DNA from: an uncultured Planctomycetaceae bacterium
GTDB lineage: Bacteria; Planctomycetota; Planctomycetia; Pirellulales; Pirellulaceae
Reading direction: 5' to 3'
Length of the DNA: 7,248 bases
NCBI GenBank assembly: GCA_903927685.1
Contig: CAIYOB010000521.1
Span: 1-7,248, forward strand
Every line of letters starts with the position of its first letter. The first letter of the stretch is position 1. The position numbers and the translations under genes are program-made. Below are positions 1 to 6,319 of the stretch, in pieces. The notes beneath the pieces were generated by a model. The model ran no database searches. It worked only from the letters and a program-made list of their open reading frames with translations, and had not been told where the DNA came from.

Positions 1-2
1 AG

Positions 3-1886
3 TATCCGGACAAATCCGAGTTCACGCTCGACCTCGAGTTCAAGCGGATGACCCCGGGCGAGTTGATCGTCAAGCAAGTCCGCGAGATTCCCACGGCCCA
101 GTCGCAGCTGACCAAGCCCCTCGTGCTGAACGAGCCGACCGACTGGGTGGTCCTGCAGAGCGAATTCACCGATGTCTGGGCGCACCACCGACTGAAAAGC
201 GAGCTGTCCATGAGCACGATCAACGGCCGCCTGGACACCGCGTCCAACCCGCTGACCGGGTTGAACCTGAAAGTGCTCAGCGGCTCCGGGGCCGGCGCGA
301 CGCTTGTCGACGTGGGCGGTCCGCCCACGGCCTTGCCGGGCTACGAGTTCGCCTCGGCCTCCGGTGAATTCCGCAACGGCTTTACCCTCGGGACGGGAAG
401 CTCGGCGCGCAAGTTCCAGCTCAAAACGATGTACCCCAACGAAGTCGACAGCCGGCTGTCCCCCGCCATCACGCCGCTGGATTTCACCCAGGAACTCCAA
501 GTCAGCTACGCTCGTCCGGTGCCTTGGCTCGATAACATCAGCCCCGCCACGCGTCTTACCGACCGGGTCACCTTGTACCCAAGTCGCCTGCTCACCGCCA
601 GCGACGAGGTAAGCACGCGGACCTTTACCATCGGCAACGTGCAGATCACGACGAGTTTCAAATGGTGGAAGGCCGACGAGTCCATGATCGTCAAGACGCT
701 ACCGGTCGCCGAATGGGTGGAAACCGTGATTACGGGTCTGACGACGACTCCGCTTCGGCTGACGAGCGAGTACGCCCAGTCCTATGGACCCGGACATCAC
801 AATTTTGTCGAGGAGTTCATTTTCGAGCCGGCACTCGACCCAGCCGTGACGGCGGCGCAGAAGGCGGAACTTGCGGCGGCGAATGTTCGCCTGTTGCACG
901 TCTTCCACAACCGCATGGATCTGGGGCTGCCCGGTGCGGCAAACGACAAGCTCACGATTCTGGGCCTGGATGACAGTTTCCGCGCGGTGGGCCAAGTCAC
1001 ACTCGCGGACGTCTACGTCAAGCCGGGTGGGAATACCGTGCTCGTGCCCAGGGGTACCGATGATCGGGGCCAGAGTTTCACGTTTTCCAATCCGGTCTGG
1101 CAAATCGACGGAGGCGGGACGCTCGCGGCCCAAGGCAATTCGTGGTTCCTCACCGGGACCGAACCCGGCCGGTGGAAACTGACCTGTACCGACCCGAACC
1201 GGCCTGGTTATACCGGGACGGCCACGGTCTTCGTCGCGGGCGTCGCCCTGGACTGGAGCGGGACTCTGCAAATTGTCGGCACCGCAGGCCACGATACGAT
1301 CACGATCAATCCAGTCGGCAACGGCCGACTGCGGGTCAACGCCGGTTTCCTGACGGGGGCGGAACGAACCCACGAGTTTGCCCTGGACCAGATCTATCAG
1401 ATCCAGGTCAGCGGCGCGGCTGGCCGAGATGTCATCGTGGCCAGCGGCATTGATCTCCCCGTCTGGATCGACGGCGGCAAGGGCGACGACCTGATTTGGG
1501 GCGGAGGCGGTTCTGATGTCCTGCTGGGCGGCGACGGGAACGACATCCTGTGGGGCCAGGGCGGACGCAATCTCCTGATTGGCGGCGCGGGCTACGACGT
1601 CCTGTTCGGCGGCCTGCAGGAAGACATCTTGATCGGCGGCCGCACCGGGTATTCGGATCCGCTGCCTGGGGCCGACATCAATCGCATGGCCCTGCGGATG
1701 CTCCTCGACGAATGGAATGCCGATCGCTCCAACACCGTCCGCCGGGCGAATCTCCGCGACGGCAGCGGCAGCAGCGAACGTCTCAACGACAACTATTTCC
1801 TTCAACTGGGAAGCACCGTCTTCGACGACGGGCGTTGGGACAGTCTGATCGGCGCTCCCAACCGCCATTGGCAGGTGCCCAGTTGA
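3..1886 (+). CDS. C-terminal part of a large protein with RTX-type calcium-binding repeats (5'-partial)
   Basis: The frame is open to the left edge, so the ATG at 48 is probably internal and the gene starts upstream; 627 residues are visible. Residues 1-35 (LDLEFKRMTPGELIVKQ, then VREIP) resemble the end of PEP/pyruvate-binding (PPDK_N-like) domains, which typically finish with an EFK...G.L.IKQ.RP pattern. Residues about 36-355 I do not recognise. About 360-413 looks like a bacterial Ig-like segment (IDGGGTL, then GTATVFV). Residues 491-544 are six consecutive nonapeptides of the GGxGxDxUx type (GGKGDDLIW, GGGGSDVLL, GGDGNDILW, GQGGRNLLI, GGAGYDVLF, GGLQEDILI); the fourth and sixth are degenerate. 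Such repeats bind calcium in a parallel beta-roll in exported proteins. The tail from about 561 (LLDEWNADRS, NYFLQLGSTVFDDG) matches the end I recall for many planctomycete RTX-like proteins. A surface or exported role is inferred; any enzymatic role depends on the unseen N-terminus. Confidence 0.85.
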   Translation, partial: YPDKSEFTLDLEFKRMTPGELIVKQVREIPTAQSQLTKPLVLNEPTDWVVLQSEFTDVWAHHRLKSELSMSTINGRLDTASNPLTGLNLKVLSGSGAGATLVDVGGPPTALPGYEFASASGEFRNGFTLGTGSSARKFQLKTMYPNEVDSRLSPAITPLDFTQELQVSYARPVPWLDNISPATRLTDRVTLYPSRLLTASDEVSTRTFTIGNVQITTSFKWWKADESMIVKTLPVAEWVETVITGLTTTPLRLTSEYAQSYGPGHHNFVEEFIFEPALDPAVTAAQKAELAAANVRLLHVFHNRMDLGLPGAANDKLTILGLDDSFRAVGQVTLADVYVKPGGNTVLVPRGTDDRGQSFTFSNPVWQIDGGGTLAAQGNSWFLTGTEPGRWKLTCTDPNRPGYTGTATVFVAGVALDWSGTLQIVGTAGHDTITINPVGNGRLRVNAGFLTGAERTHEFALDQIYQIQVSGAAGRDVIVASGIDLPVWIDGGKGDDLIWGGGGSDVLLGGDGNDILWGQGGRNLLIGGAGYDVLFGGLQEDILIGGRTGYSDPLPGADINRMALRMLLDEWNADRSNTVRRANLRDGSGSSERLNDNYFLQLGSTVFDDGRWDSLIGAPNRHWQVPS

Positions 1887-1987
1887 TGTGAGCCCTGCCT
1901 GTCTCGCCCCATGGCAAGCCGCAGTCGCCTGCGTCAGCGACGCGCCGACCTGCGGCTTGCGACAAGATCCGCGACGATTCCGCGTGG

Positions 1988-2012
1988 AACGCCGACCGGT
2001 CAGGTCGGCGTT
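1988..2012. repeat. 10-bp perfect hairpin downstream of the RTX-type gene
   Basis: Arm 1988-1997 (aacgccgacc) is the exact reverse complement of 2003-2012, with loop ggtca. It lies about 100 bases after the stop codon at 1886. There is no T-run on either strand, so it is not a classic intrinsic terminator, although it could act as an RNA 3'-end stabiliser or a Rho-assisted stop. A related gccgacctg word occurs about 45 bases upstream. Confidence 0.5.
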
Positions 2013-2051
2013 GATCGGAGTGTGGCGCGAAATTCTAGTCGTGGCGACAGC

Positions 2052-2143
2052 AACCCGAAGCGCCAGCGAGTGGGGCACGGCGAGTGGGGCACGGCGAGTG
2101 CGGCACGGCGAGTGCGGCAGCCCTCTCGCTGGCGCTTCGGGTT
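2052..2143. repeat. Intergenic palindromic element with 19-bp perfect arms
   Basis: The left arm 2052-2070 (aacccgaagcgccagcgag) is the exact reverse complement of the right arm 2125-2143, with a 54-base loop between them. Flanking bases do not pair. Arms starting AACCCGAAGCG and ending in GCGAG resemble dispersed intergenic palindromes (REP-like) that I recall from planctomycete genomes; this is memory, not a search. The loop is almost entirely a 14-bp tandem repeat, annotated separately. No transposase is near. Confidence 0.75.
2070..2120 (+). repeat. 14-bp tandem repeat, about 3.6 copies, inside the palindrome loop
   Basis: Copies are 2070-2083 and 2084-2097 (both gtggggcacggcga), 2098-2111 (gtgcggcacggcga, one change) and a partial fourth copy 2112-2120 (gtgcggcag). 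The first copy begins on the last base of the left arm of the palindrome. The array looks like slippage or expansion within the loop of a REP-like element. The period of 14 means it would not preserve a reading frame. Confidence 0.85.
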
Positions 2144-2195
2144 ACGGTGCGCAGCACTCCGATCCCGCCGCCCGGCCGGTTATGACGATCGTACC

Positions 2196-2211
2196 GGCTG
2201 TACAGACAGCC
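2196..2211. repeat. Small hairpin with 6-bp stem
   Basis: ggctgt at 2196-2201 pairs exactly with acagcc at 2206-2211 across the loop acag. The 8-base palindrome ctgtacag (2198-2205) sits across its centre. It is short and could be chance in GC-rich DNA; no function is assigned. Confidence 0.3.
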
Positions 2212-2283
2212 CACAGTGCCGGCCCCGCCTCGACGGCAAATCCTGCTCAGTCCCTATCTACTGACTTCCGATGTTAGCCTGTG

Positions 2284-2326
2284 AAAGCCAGGCGTGCTGC
2301 GCGGGTTGCGCAGGATTGCCTGGTTT
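2284..2326. repeat. Nested stem-loop just upstream of the phosphatase gene
   Basis: The outer stem ccaggc (2288-2293) pairs with gcctgg (2318-2323). It extends by three A:T pairs (2284-2286 with 2324-2326) past a bulged G at 2287. The inner stem ctgcgc (2297-2302) pairs with gcgcag (2308-2313) around the loop gggtt. It lies about 100 bases before the preferred start at 2423. It could be a 5'-leader structure of the phosphatase mRNA or a weak terminator; only three Ts follow it. Confidence 0.45.
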
Positions 2327-2410
2327 GGCGATGATCGTAGGGCATCGTAGGTGACGGGCGAAGGGACGCTCCCGGCAGCACCGTTCACTCGAGTGCCCCG
2401 TAGCAGGGCA

Positions 2411-2425
2411 AGAGGTGATGTTGTG
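2411..2425 (+). promoter_or_regulatory. Ribosome binding site deciding the phosphatase start (GTG at 2423)
   Basis: AGAGG at 2411-2415 lies 7 bases before an in-frame GTG at 2423-2425, a good Shine-Dalgarno arrangement. The upstream in-frame GTG at 2351, which directly follows a TAG stop, has only a weak AGGG at 2339-2342. The ATG at 2418 is out of frame. Codons between 2351 and 2422 are also less GC-rich at the third position than the rest of the gene. Confidence 0.55.
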
Positions 2426-3997
2426 GCGCAACGAACGGCAGCACATTTGCGGTTGCACGTGGAGGAGGCTCCCGAGGTGAGGGCGCCTCGGTTGGACGAG
2501 GTTCGCAGTTTGGGCGGTCTCTGTGACGCCTTCCGCCGGACCACGGGCTGGACGCTGCATTGCCGCGCGGACGGGCCGCCCGCCGCGCACGCGGTCTGGT
2601 CGCGGTCGATCGGGGGCGATGGTCAGCAGACCAGCGTCGTGTGCCTGGACTCTGGCGACGGCAACGCCGCCCGGCATCGCGCGGTCACGGATGCCCGTTG
2701 CAGCCCTGAGTCCGCTCAGGAATTGGCTTCCGCCATTGTCGAGATGCTGCAGGAACTTCAGCAGACGCGGTGCGCGCTGTGGCAGCGCGAGGCCGAGTTG
2801 GCGGCGGGCATTCCGGTCACGGCGCATCCGGACGAGCAGGCGCATCTGGCGGAACGTCTGGAGTCCGTGCTGAAGGCAGGTGCCCAGTCCGTCGGCTGCC
2901 AGGCCGCGGCCATTTACCTCTTGGACGATGCCACTCGCAAGTTGAAGCTGCGCGCGTGCTGGGGCTTGCCACGCTCGCGCTTTGCGGATGCGCCGCGGCC
3001 GTTGCGCGGAGCGGCAGGCGACTTGGAGGCGTTGGTCGGGCATGCGGTGGTCGTGCGGAACGCCGAGTTGCTGCCGCAGTGGCGCATCCCGGAGGAATTC
3101 CGGTCCGCGGTCTGTGTCCCGGTGTCCAGCCCGACGACTCCGCTGGGGACGTTGTGGACGTTCTGCGGCCATGCTCGCGATTTCTCGGTCCACGAAACGA
3201 ACCTGATTGAGATTGTCGCGGGCCGGATTGCGGCCGATTTGGAGCGGGCCGTCCTGCTGGCCCAGACTCTCAAGCTGCGCAGCCTCGCCCGGCAACTGAC
3301 GCACGCCGCCCAATGGCAGCAACACCGGCTGCCGCGGATCAAGCCGATGCTTCCGGGCTGGGACCTGTCCGGCTGGACGACGCAAGCAGGCGCCCTGGGC
3401 GGCGACTTCCACGACTGGTTCGTCCTGCTCAGCGGGGACCTCGCGGTAGCCGTGGGTGACGCGCAGGGCAGGATGTTCGAGTCGGGGTTGACGACCGCAA
3501 CGGTGCACACGGCACTGCGTGCACACGCGGCTTACGGACACACCGTTCAGCAGGTTGTCGAGCGCATCAACGAGACGCTGTGGACGGCGTCGGTGGGCGA
3601 CCAGTTCGCATCCCTGTTCTATGCCAACGTGCAGCCGGAAACCGGCGCCATCGAGCACGTCGCAGCGGGCCACGTCCATGCGGCGATCGTGGGCGACTCG
3701 CTGCGCACCTTGGCGCCGTCCGATACCCTGCCGCTGGGAACCCAACCAGACGGCGACTATGCGACCGTCTCTGACCATCTGGAACGGGGCGAACTGCTGG
3801 TCGCCGTCAGCGAAGGCGTCCATCGGGCCCTGCGGGGAACCCGGGAACGGGTGCTGTGGCGATTGCTTCAGACTCACCGCGAGCAAAACGCCGACGATTT
3901 GATCCGCACGGCGCGCACGTTCCTGGACCGGCAACCGCACGACGGCAATGTGGAGGACCAAACCATCCTGGTCGTGAAACGCTTGGCCACACCTTGA
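2423..3997 (+). CDS. GAF domain plus SpoIIE-type PP2C serine phosphatase
   Basis: A predicted cytoplasmic protein phosphatase of 524 residues; members usually dephosphorylate an anti-sigma-factor antagonist or another phosphoserine protein in a partner-switching circuit. The first 140 residues or so have no domain I recognise, apart from a likely helical stretch (ASAIVEMLQELQQTRCALWQ). Residues about 141-277 fit a GAF sensor (AAAIYLLDDATRKLKLRACW; VCVPV; LIEIVAGRIAADLERA). Residues about 305-523 fit the SpoIIE/PP2C fold: GGDFHDW (Asp328), VGDAQG (Asp346), AAGHVHAAI, PLGTQ, VSEGVHRA and EDQTILVV (Asp512). The usual TDG motif reads SEG, so the metal-ligand Asp is Glu464. There is no transmembrane segment, and no partner kinase or STAS gene in view. 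The alternative start at 2351 gives 548 residues. Its own ligand and substrate cannot be read from the sequence. The C-terminus abuts a tRNA gene. Confidence 0.88.
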   Translation: MAQRTAAHLRLHVEEAPEVRAPRLDEVRSLGGLCDAFRRTTGWTLHCRADGPPAAHAVWSRSIGGDGQQTSVVCLDSGDGNAARHRAVTDARCSPESAQELASAIVEMLQELQQTRCALWQREAELAAGIPVTAHPDEQAHLAERLESVLKAGAQSVGCQAAAIYLLDDATRKLKLRACWGLPRSRFADAPRPLRGAAGDLEALVGHAVVVRNAELLPQWRIPEEFRSAVCVPVSSPTTPLGTLWTFCGHARDFSVHETNLIEIVAGRIAADLERAVLLAQTLKLRSLARQLTHAAQWQQHRLPRIKPMLPGWDLSGWTTQAGALGGDFHDWFVLLSGDLAVAVGDAQGRMFESGLTTATVHTALRAHAAYGHTVQQVVERINETLWTASVGDQFASLFYANVQPETGAIEHVAAGHVHAAIVGDSLRTLAPSDTLPLGTQPDGDYATVSDHLERGELLVAVSEGVHRALRGTRERVLWRLLQTHREQNADDLIRTARTFLDRQPHDGNVEDQTILVVKRLATP

Positions 3998-4021
3998 CGG
4001 CCGTTCGTTTTTCCCTAGACT
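3994..4021 (+). promoter_or_regulatory. Sigma-70-type promoter of the tRNA-Leu gene
   Basis: The -35 box TTGACG (3994-3999, five of six matches to consensus) and the -10 box TAGACT (4016-4021, four of six) are separated by 16 bases. Transcription would begin near 4027-4029, about 6 bases before the mature tRNA. The -35 box overlaps the TGA stop codon (3995-3997) of the phosphatase gene. Assigned from sequence match and position only. Confidence 0.55.
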
Positions 4022-4033
4022 TGATGCTTACTT

Positions 4034-4117
4034 GCGGTCGTGGCGGAATTGGCAGACGCACCAGCTTGAGGGGCTGGCGGTAGAAATACCGTGCAGGTTC
4101 AACCCCTGTCGACCGCA
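4034..4117 (+). tRNA. trnL: tRNA-Leu, anticodon GAG
   Basis: The acceptor arm gcggtcg (4034-4040) pairs perfectly with cgaccgc (4110-4116), with discriminator A at 4117. The D-arm region carries tggcggaattggcagacgc. The anticodon stem ccagc/gctgg (4061-4065 with 4073-4077) encloses the 7-base loop ttgaggg, giving anticodon GAG at 4068-4070, which reads CUC (and CUU by wobble). A long variable arm (cggta-gaaa-taccg) marks it as class II. The T-arm is gcagg-ttcaacc-cctgt. The CCA end is not encoded, since ctg follows the discriminator, so it must be added enzymatically. Confidence 0.97.
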
Positions 4118-4156
4118 CTGAAGCATCTTGCGCCGTTTGCGAGACGCTGGCGCCGT

Positions 4157-5920
4157 TTACTCGTGCGAACTCTCGACGATGGTCAGCCAGCGATCCGCCG
4201 CAACGTCTGTCAACCGTTGTCGGCCGCCGCCCAGCCATTCGACCTCAATCAGATCGACTCGGGGCCGAGCTCCCAACCCGAACTGCAGCCGGGAACCCCA
4301 GTGGCTCTGGTAGCCGCGACCGCTGTGGACTTCGTCGACCAGCGTCAAGTCGCCTGCCATGACGCGGACCCGCGAACCGACGCCGTCGCGATTGGCTCGA
4401 CAGCCGCGGAGCGAGATCTGCAGCCAATGATGCGGCGGTTTCGCCTCGTTTCGCAAAATGGTTGGCGGATCCCGGGAATTCAGGATCGCAACGTCTAAAT
4501 CCCCATCGCCATCCAGATCGTCGAAGCCCGCGCCGCGGCCGCTGCGTTTCAGTCTGAGCCCGTCCCCGGCTGCGGCCGAGACATTCTGGAACGTGCCGTT
4601 CCCGGTGTTCATCAGAACCACATTGCGGACCTTGTAGCCCGTCGTCTGGTCCACCAGCTCGACATTGTCCTGCAGGTGACCGCAGACCACGAACAAGTCC
4701 CGGTCGCCGTCGTTGTCCAGGTCGACCAGTCCCGGGCCCCAATTCACATAGGGAAAGCAGCCGTCGCCCGCCGCCGTTCGAATGGTGACATCCTCCAGTG
4801 TGCCATTGCCCAGGTTGCGATACAGAACAGGCAGTTCGTTCTGATAGGACGTCATGAAGAAGTCGAGCCACCCGTCGTTGTCATAGTCGCCGCAGTCGAT
4901 GCCCATGCTGCCCAGTTCGTCGCCTCGACCATTGCAGGCAAAGCCGCTAACGAGGCCCACTTCCTCGAACCGGCCCGAGCCGTCGTTGCGAAATAGGAAG
5001 TTGGAGGCCACGTCATTCAGAACGAATACATCGGTATCACCATCCTGGTCGAAATCCGCGCCCACGATGCCCATACCCGTGCCCGCATGTCGGCCGACAC
5101 CCGAGTCCAGGCTAACATCGGTGAACGTTCCGTCGCCGTTGTTCCGGTACAGCAGATCCGGCTCAGGCTCGTACTCACGAGGCCCAACGTACTGGGGATA
5201 TCCGTCCATGTGGACAACCCGGTGATTCTCGTACGTGAACTGGACGTAGTTCGCCACGTACAAATCCAAGTCGCCGTCGGCGTCCATATCCAGGAAGCAC
5301 GCGCCCGCGCCGACGGTTGCCGCACCGGCCACTCCCGCCGACGAGGTCACATCGGCGAACGTCCCATCGCCGTTGTTGCGGTACAGGACGTTGAGCCCGT
5401 AATTGCTGACAAACAAGTCTGGGGCGCCGTCGTTGTCGTAGTCCCCGGCTGTGACACCCAGACCAAAGCCGATATCCCCCACGCCCGCCTGTTCGGTGAC
5501 GTCCAGGAACCGCCACTCGCTTTCATTGCGATACAACGCATTGCAGGGCGGGGCGGCGCCGCTCGGCTTCGTGCCCCGCAAGGGCGCGCCGTTTAGAAAG
5601 TAGATGTCCACGAGTCCGTCGCCGTCGTAATCGAATTCCGCCAGCCCCGCGCTCACCGTCTCGACGATGTACCGCTGGCCGGAACTGCCGTCGGTATGGA
5701 CAAACGTGATGCCCGTTTGGCCGGTCACATCCCGCAGCGAAAAGGGACCGGACGGGGAAGTCTCGACGGCTGTCGTCGCGGTCGGTGCTTCCGGCTGGAC
5801 ACGGGGCTCTGATCTCCGGTGGCCGTCACAGCCGCCGCAGATCAGCAAAGCCGCGGCGGCGATGGCAGGCGGGCTCCAGCAGGCGGAGTACACGGCGTTC
5901 GACACACGCATCGGGCTCAC
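4157..5920 (-). CDS. CRTAC1-family protein: signal peptide, seven FG-GAP/VCBS blades, ASPIC/UnbV domain
   Basis: A predicted exported protein of 587 residues, possibly a lipoprotein. Residues 19-27 form a hydrophobic core ending ICGGC; Cys31 is a candidate lipidated residue, but the -3 position is Cys rather than Leu, so the lipobox is atypical. Seven calcium-binding DxDxDGxxD loops start at residues 97, 160, 211, 289, 345, 400 and 468, each followed by a beta-strand and, in most blades, an LYRN.GDGTF.DV segment. This is a complete seven-blade propeller. Residues about 500-583 form the ASPIC/UnbV domain ([40 protein letters not shown]). Such proteins are abundant in planctomycetes; their molecular role is mostly unknown, with adhesion or extracellular protein binding usually proposed. 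The GTG start at 5920 overlaps the ccoS stop (GTGA); an in-frame ATG at 5911 with GGTGAG upstream is a good alternative. The stop is TAA, 39 bases from the convergent tRNA gene. Confidence 0.92.
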   Translation of the reverse strand: MSPMRVSNAVYSACWSPPAIAAAALLICGGCDGHRRSEPRVQPEAPTATTAVETSPSGPFSLRDVTGQTGITFVHTDGSSGQRYIVETVSAGLAEFDYDGDGLVDIYFLNGAPLRGTKPSGAAPPCNALYRNESEWRFLDVTEQAGVGDIGFGLGVTAGDYDNDGAPDLFVSNYGLNVLYRNNGDGTFADVTSSAGVAGAATVGAGACFLDMDADGDLDLYVANYVQFTYENHRVVHMDGYPQYVGPREYEPEPDLLYRNNGDGTFTDVSLDSGVGRHAGTGMGIVGADFDQDGDTDVFVLNDVASNFLFRNDGSGRFEEVGLVSGFACNGRGDELGSMGIDCGDYDNDGWLDFFMTSYQNELPVLYRNLGNGTLEDVTIRTAAGDGCFPYVNWGPGLVDLDNDGDRDLFVVCGHLQDNVELVDQTTGYKVRNVVLMNTGNGTFQNVSAAAGDGLRLKRSGRGAGFDDLDGDGDLDVAILNSRDPPTILRNEAKPPHHWLQISLRGCRANRDGVGSRVRVMAGDLTLVDEVHSGRGYQSHWGSRLQFGLGARPRVDLIEVEWLGGGRQRLTDVAADRWLTIVESSHE

Positions 5921-6072
5921 CGTTCGGATTCATCCTCGTCGTCGTGCAAGACCCGGACGGCAGGCGTATCCAGGTCATCCAACTGGCCGCGGCGGACCGC
6001 CCAGATAAAGGCGACGACGCCCGCGACGGCGAGCGCCGCGGCGGCGGGCAGCAAGATGTAAATGACACTCAT
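5917..6072 (-). CDS. ccoS: cbb3-type cytochrome oxidase assembly protein CcoS
   Basis: A protein of 51 residues matching CcoS/FixS, a small single-span inner-membrane factor needed to mature the cbb3 oxidase, probably for cofactor (heme/copper) insertion. The N-terminus MSVIYILLP leads into a membrane helix (about 3-26), followed by the family signature [20 protein letters not shown] and an acidic tail ([10 protein letters not shown]). The length is typical of the family. The ATG at 6072 has a strong GGAGG six bases upstream; the same frame stays open to 6336, but nothing in that extension is needed. Its TGA overlaps the GTG of the CRTAC1 gene by 4 bases, implying one mRNA with translational coupling. 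CcoS usually follows ccoI in a ccoGHIS cluster; here the upstream neighbour is the divergent lnt gene, so no other cco gene is adjacent on that side. Confidence 0.93.
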   Translation of the reverse strand: MSVIYILLPAAAALAVAGVVAFIWAVRRGQLDDLDTPAVRVLHDDEDESER

Positions 6073-6094
6073 AGTCCGCCTCCGTTCCCGAACA
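6073..6094 (-). promoter_or_regulatory. Strong ribosome binding site of ccoS
   Basis: On the minus strand the sequence ACGGAGGCGGACT stands directly before the ATG at 6072, giving GGAGG with a 6-base spacer. This sets the ccoS start and rules out the longer upstream extension of the frame. Confidence 0.75.
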
Positions 6095-6114
6095 AACGAA
6101 CATGGGAGCCCAAA

Positions 6115-6143
6115 ATCATACCGCCTGCAGCTGATTATGGCAC
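6115..6143 (-). promoter_or_regulatory. Putative promoter of ccoS-CRTAC1
   Basis: Read on the minus strand, GTGCCA (6143-6138, four of six to TTGACA) and TATGAT (6120-6115, five of six to TATAAT) are 17 bases apart. A start near 6108 would give a leader of about 36 bases carrying the strong ribosome binding site. A second -10-like word, CATAAT (6139-6134), lacks a matching -35 box. Position and spacing fit; this is an inference from consensus only. Confidence 0.4.
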
Positions 6144-6236
6144 GGCGGGGTGGGGCAGTTGAGTTGGGGACAGTTGGGCGACCGGAAAGAACCAAGTGGC
6201 CGGAACGGAGGCAACTCAGGAGCCGGACAACTGCTA

Positions 6237-6266
6237 TTCGGTTCGAGCCGTTCCATGCGTTACAAT
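6237..6266 (+). promoter_or_regulatory. Putative promoter of lnt
   Basis: TACAAT at 6261-6266 matches the -10 consensus in five of six positions and would start transcription near 6273, about 47 bases before the lnt ATG. The -35 region is poor: TTCGGT at 6237-6242 with an 18-base spacer matches only weakly. Support comes from the -10 box and its position in the divergent ccoS/lnt gap. Confidence 0.35.
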
Positions 6267-6319
6267 CGGCGGCCAGCGAGTACTTGGCGTAGGTTCGTCC
6301 CACCGAGGTCGCCAACCAG

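Larger units (their letters stand above)
1887..2422. other. Long non-coding interval rich in inverted repeats
   Basis: This stretch of about 540 bases separates the RTX-type gene from the phosphatase gene. Frames open on the plus strand (for example from 1888 and 1911) give low-complexity Arg/Ser/Ala-rich peptides running through the inverted repeats, so I treat them as chance frames. It contains a 10-bp hairpin at 1988-2012, the 19-bp inverted repeat with tandem loop at 2052-2143, a 6-bp hairpin at 2196-2211 and a nested hairpin at 2286-2326. I could not find a convincing promoter for the downstream gene here. Confidence 0.7.

Noticed and set aside
1988..2012. Intrinsic terminator for the RTX-type gene
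   Set aside because: The stem is good but no T-run follows on either strand, so it is listed only as a hairpin.
699..2078. Long open frame of 459 codons on the minus strand
   Set aside because: It lies antisense to the RTX-type gene, has low-complexity Arg/Ala/Asp-rich content with no recognisable domain, and is a mirror effect of GC-rich codon use.
2070..2120. CRISPR-like array
   Set aside because: The unit is only 14 bases and copies are directly adjacent without spacers, so it is a simple tandem repeat.
1888..2277. Two overlapping plus-strand frames in the intergenic region as a small gene
   Set aside because: They run through the inverted repeat and the 14-bp tandem array, whose period would break a frame on expansion, and show no domain.
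2258..3961. Long open frame of 567 codons on the minus strand
   Set aside because: It is antisense to the GAF-SpoIIE gene, whose domains are clear; its own product is Arg/Gln/Pro-rich without any family motif.
4034..4158. Integration (att) site at the tRNA 3' end
   Set aside because: No repeated copy of the tRNA 3' end, no integrase and no mobile genes are in the window.
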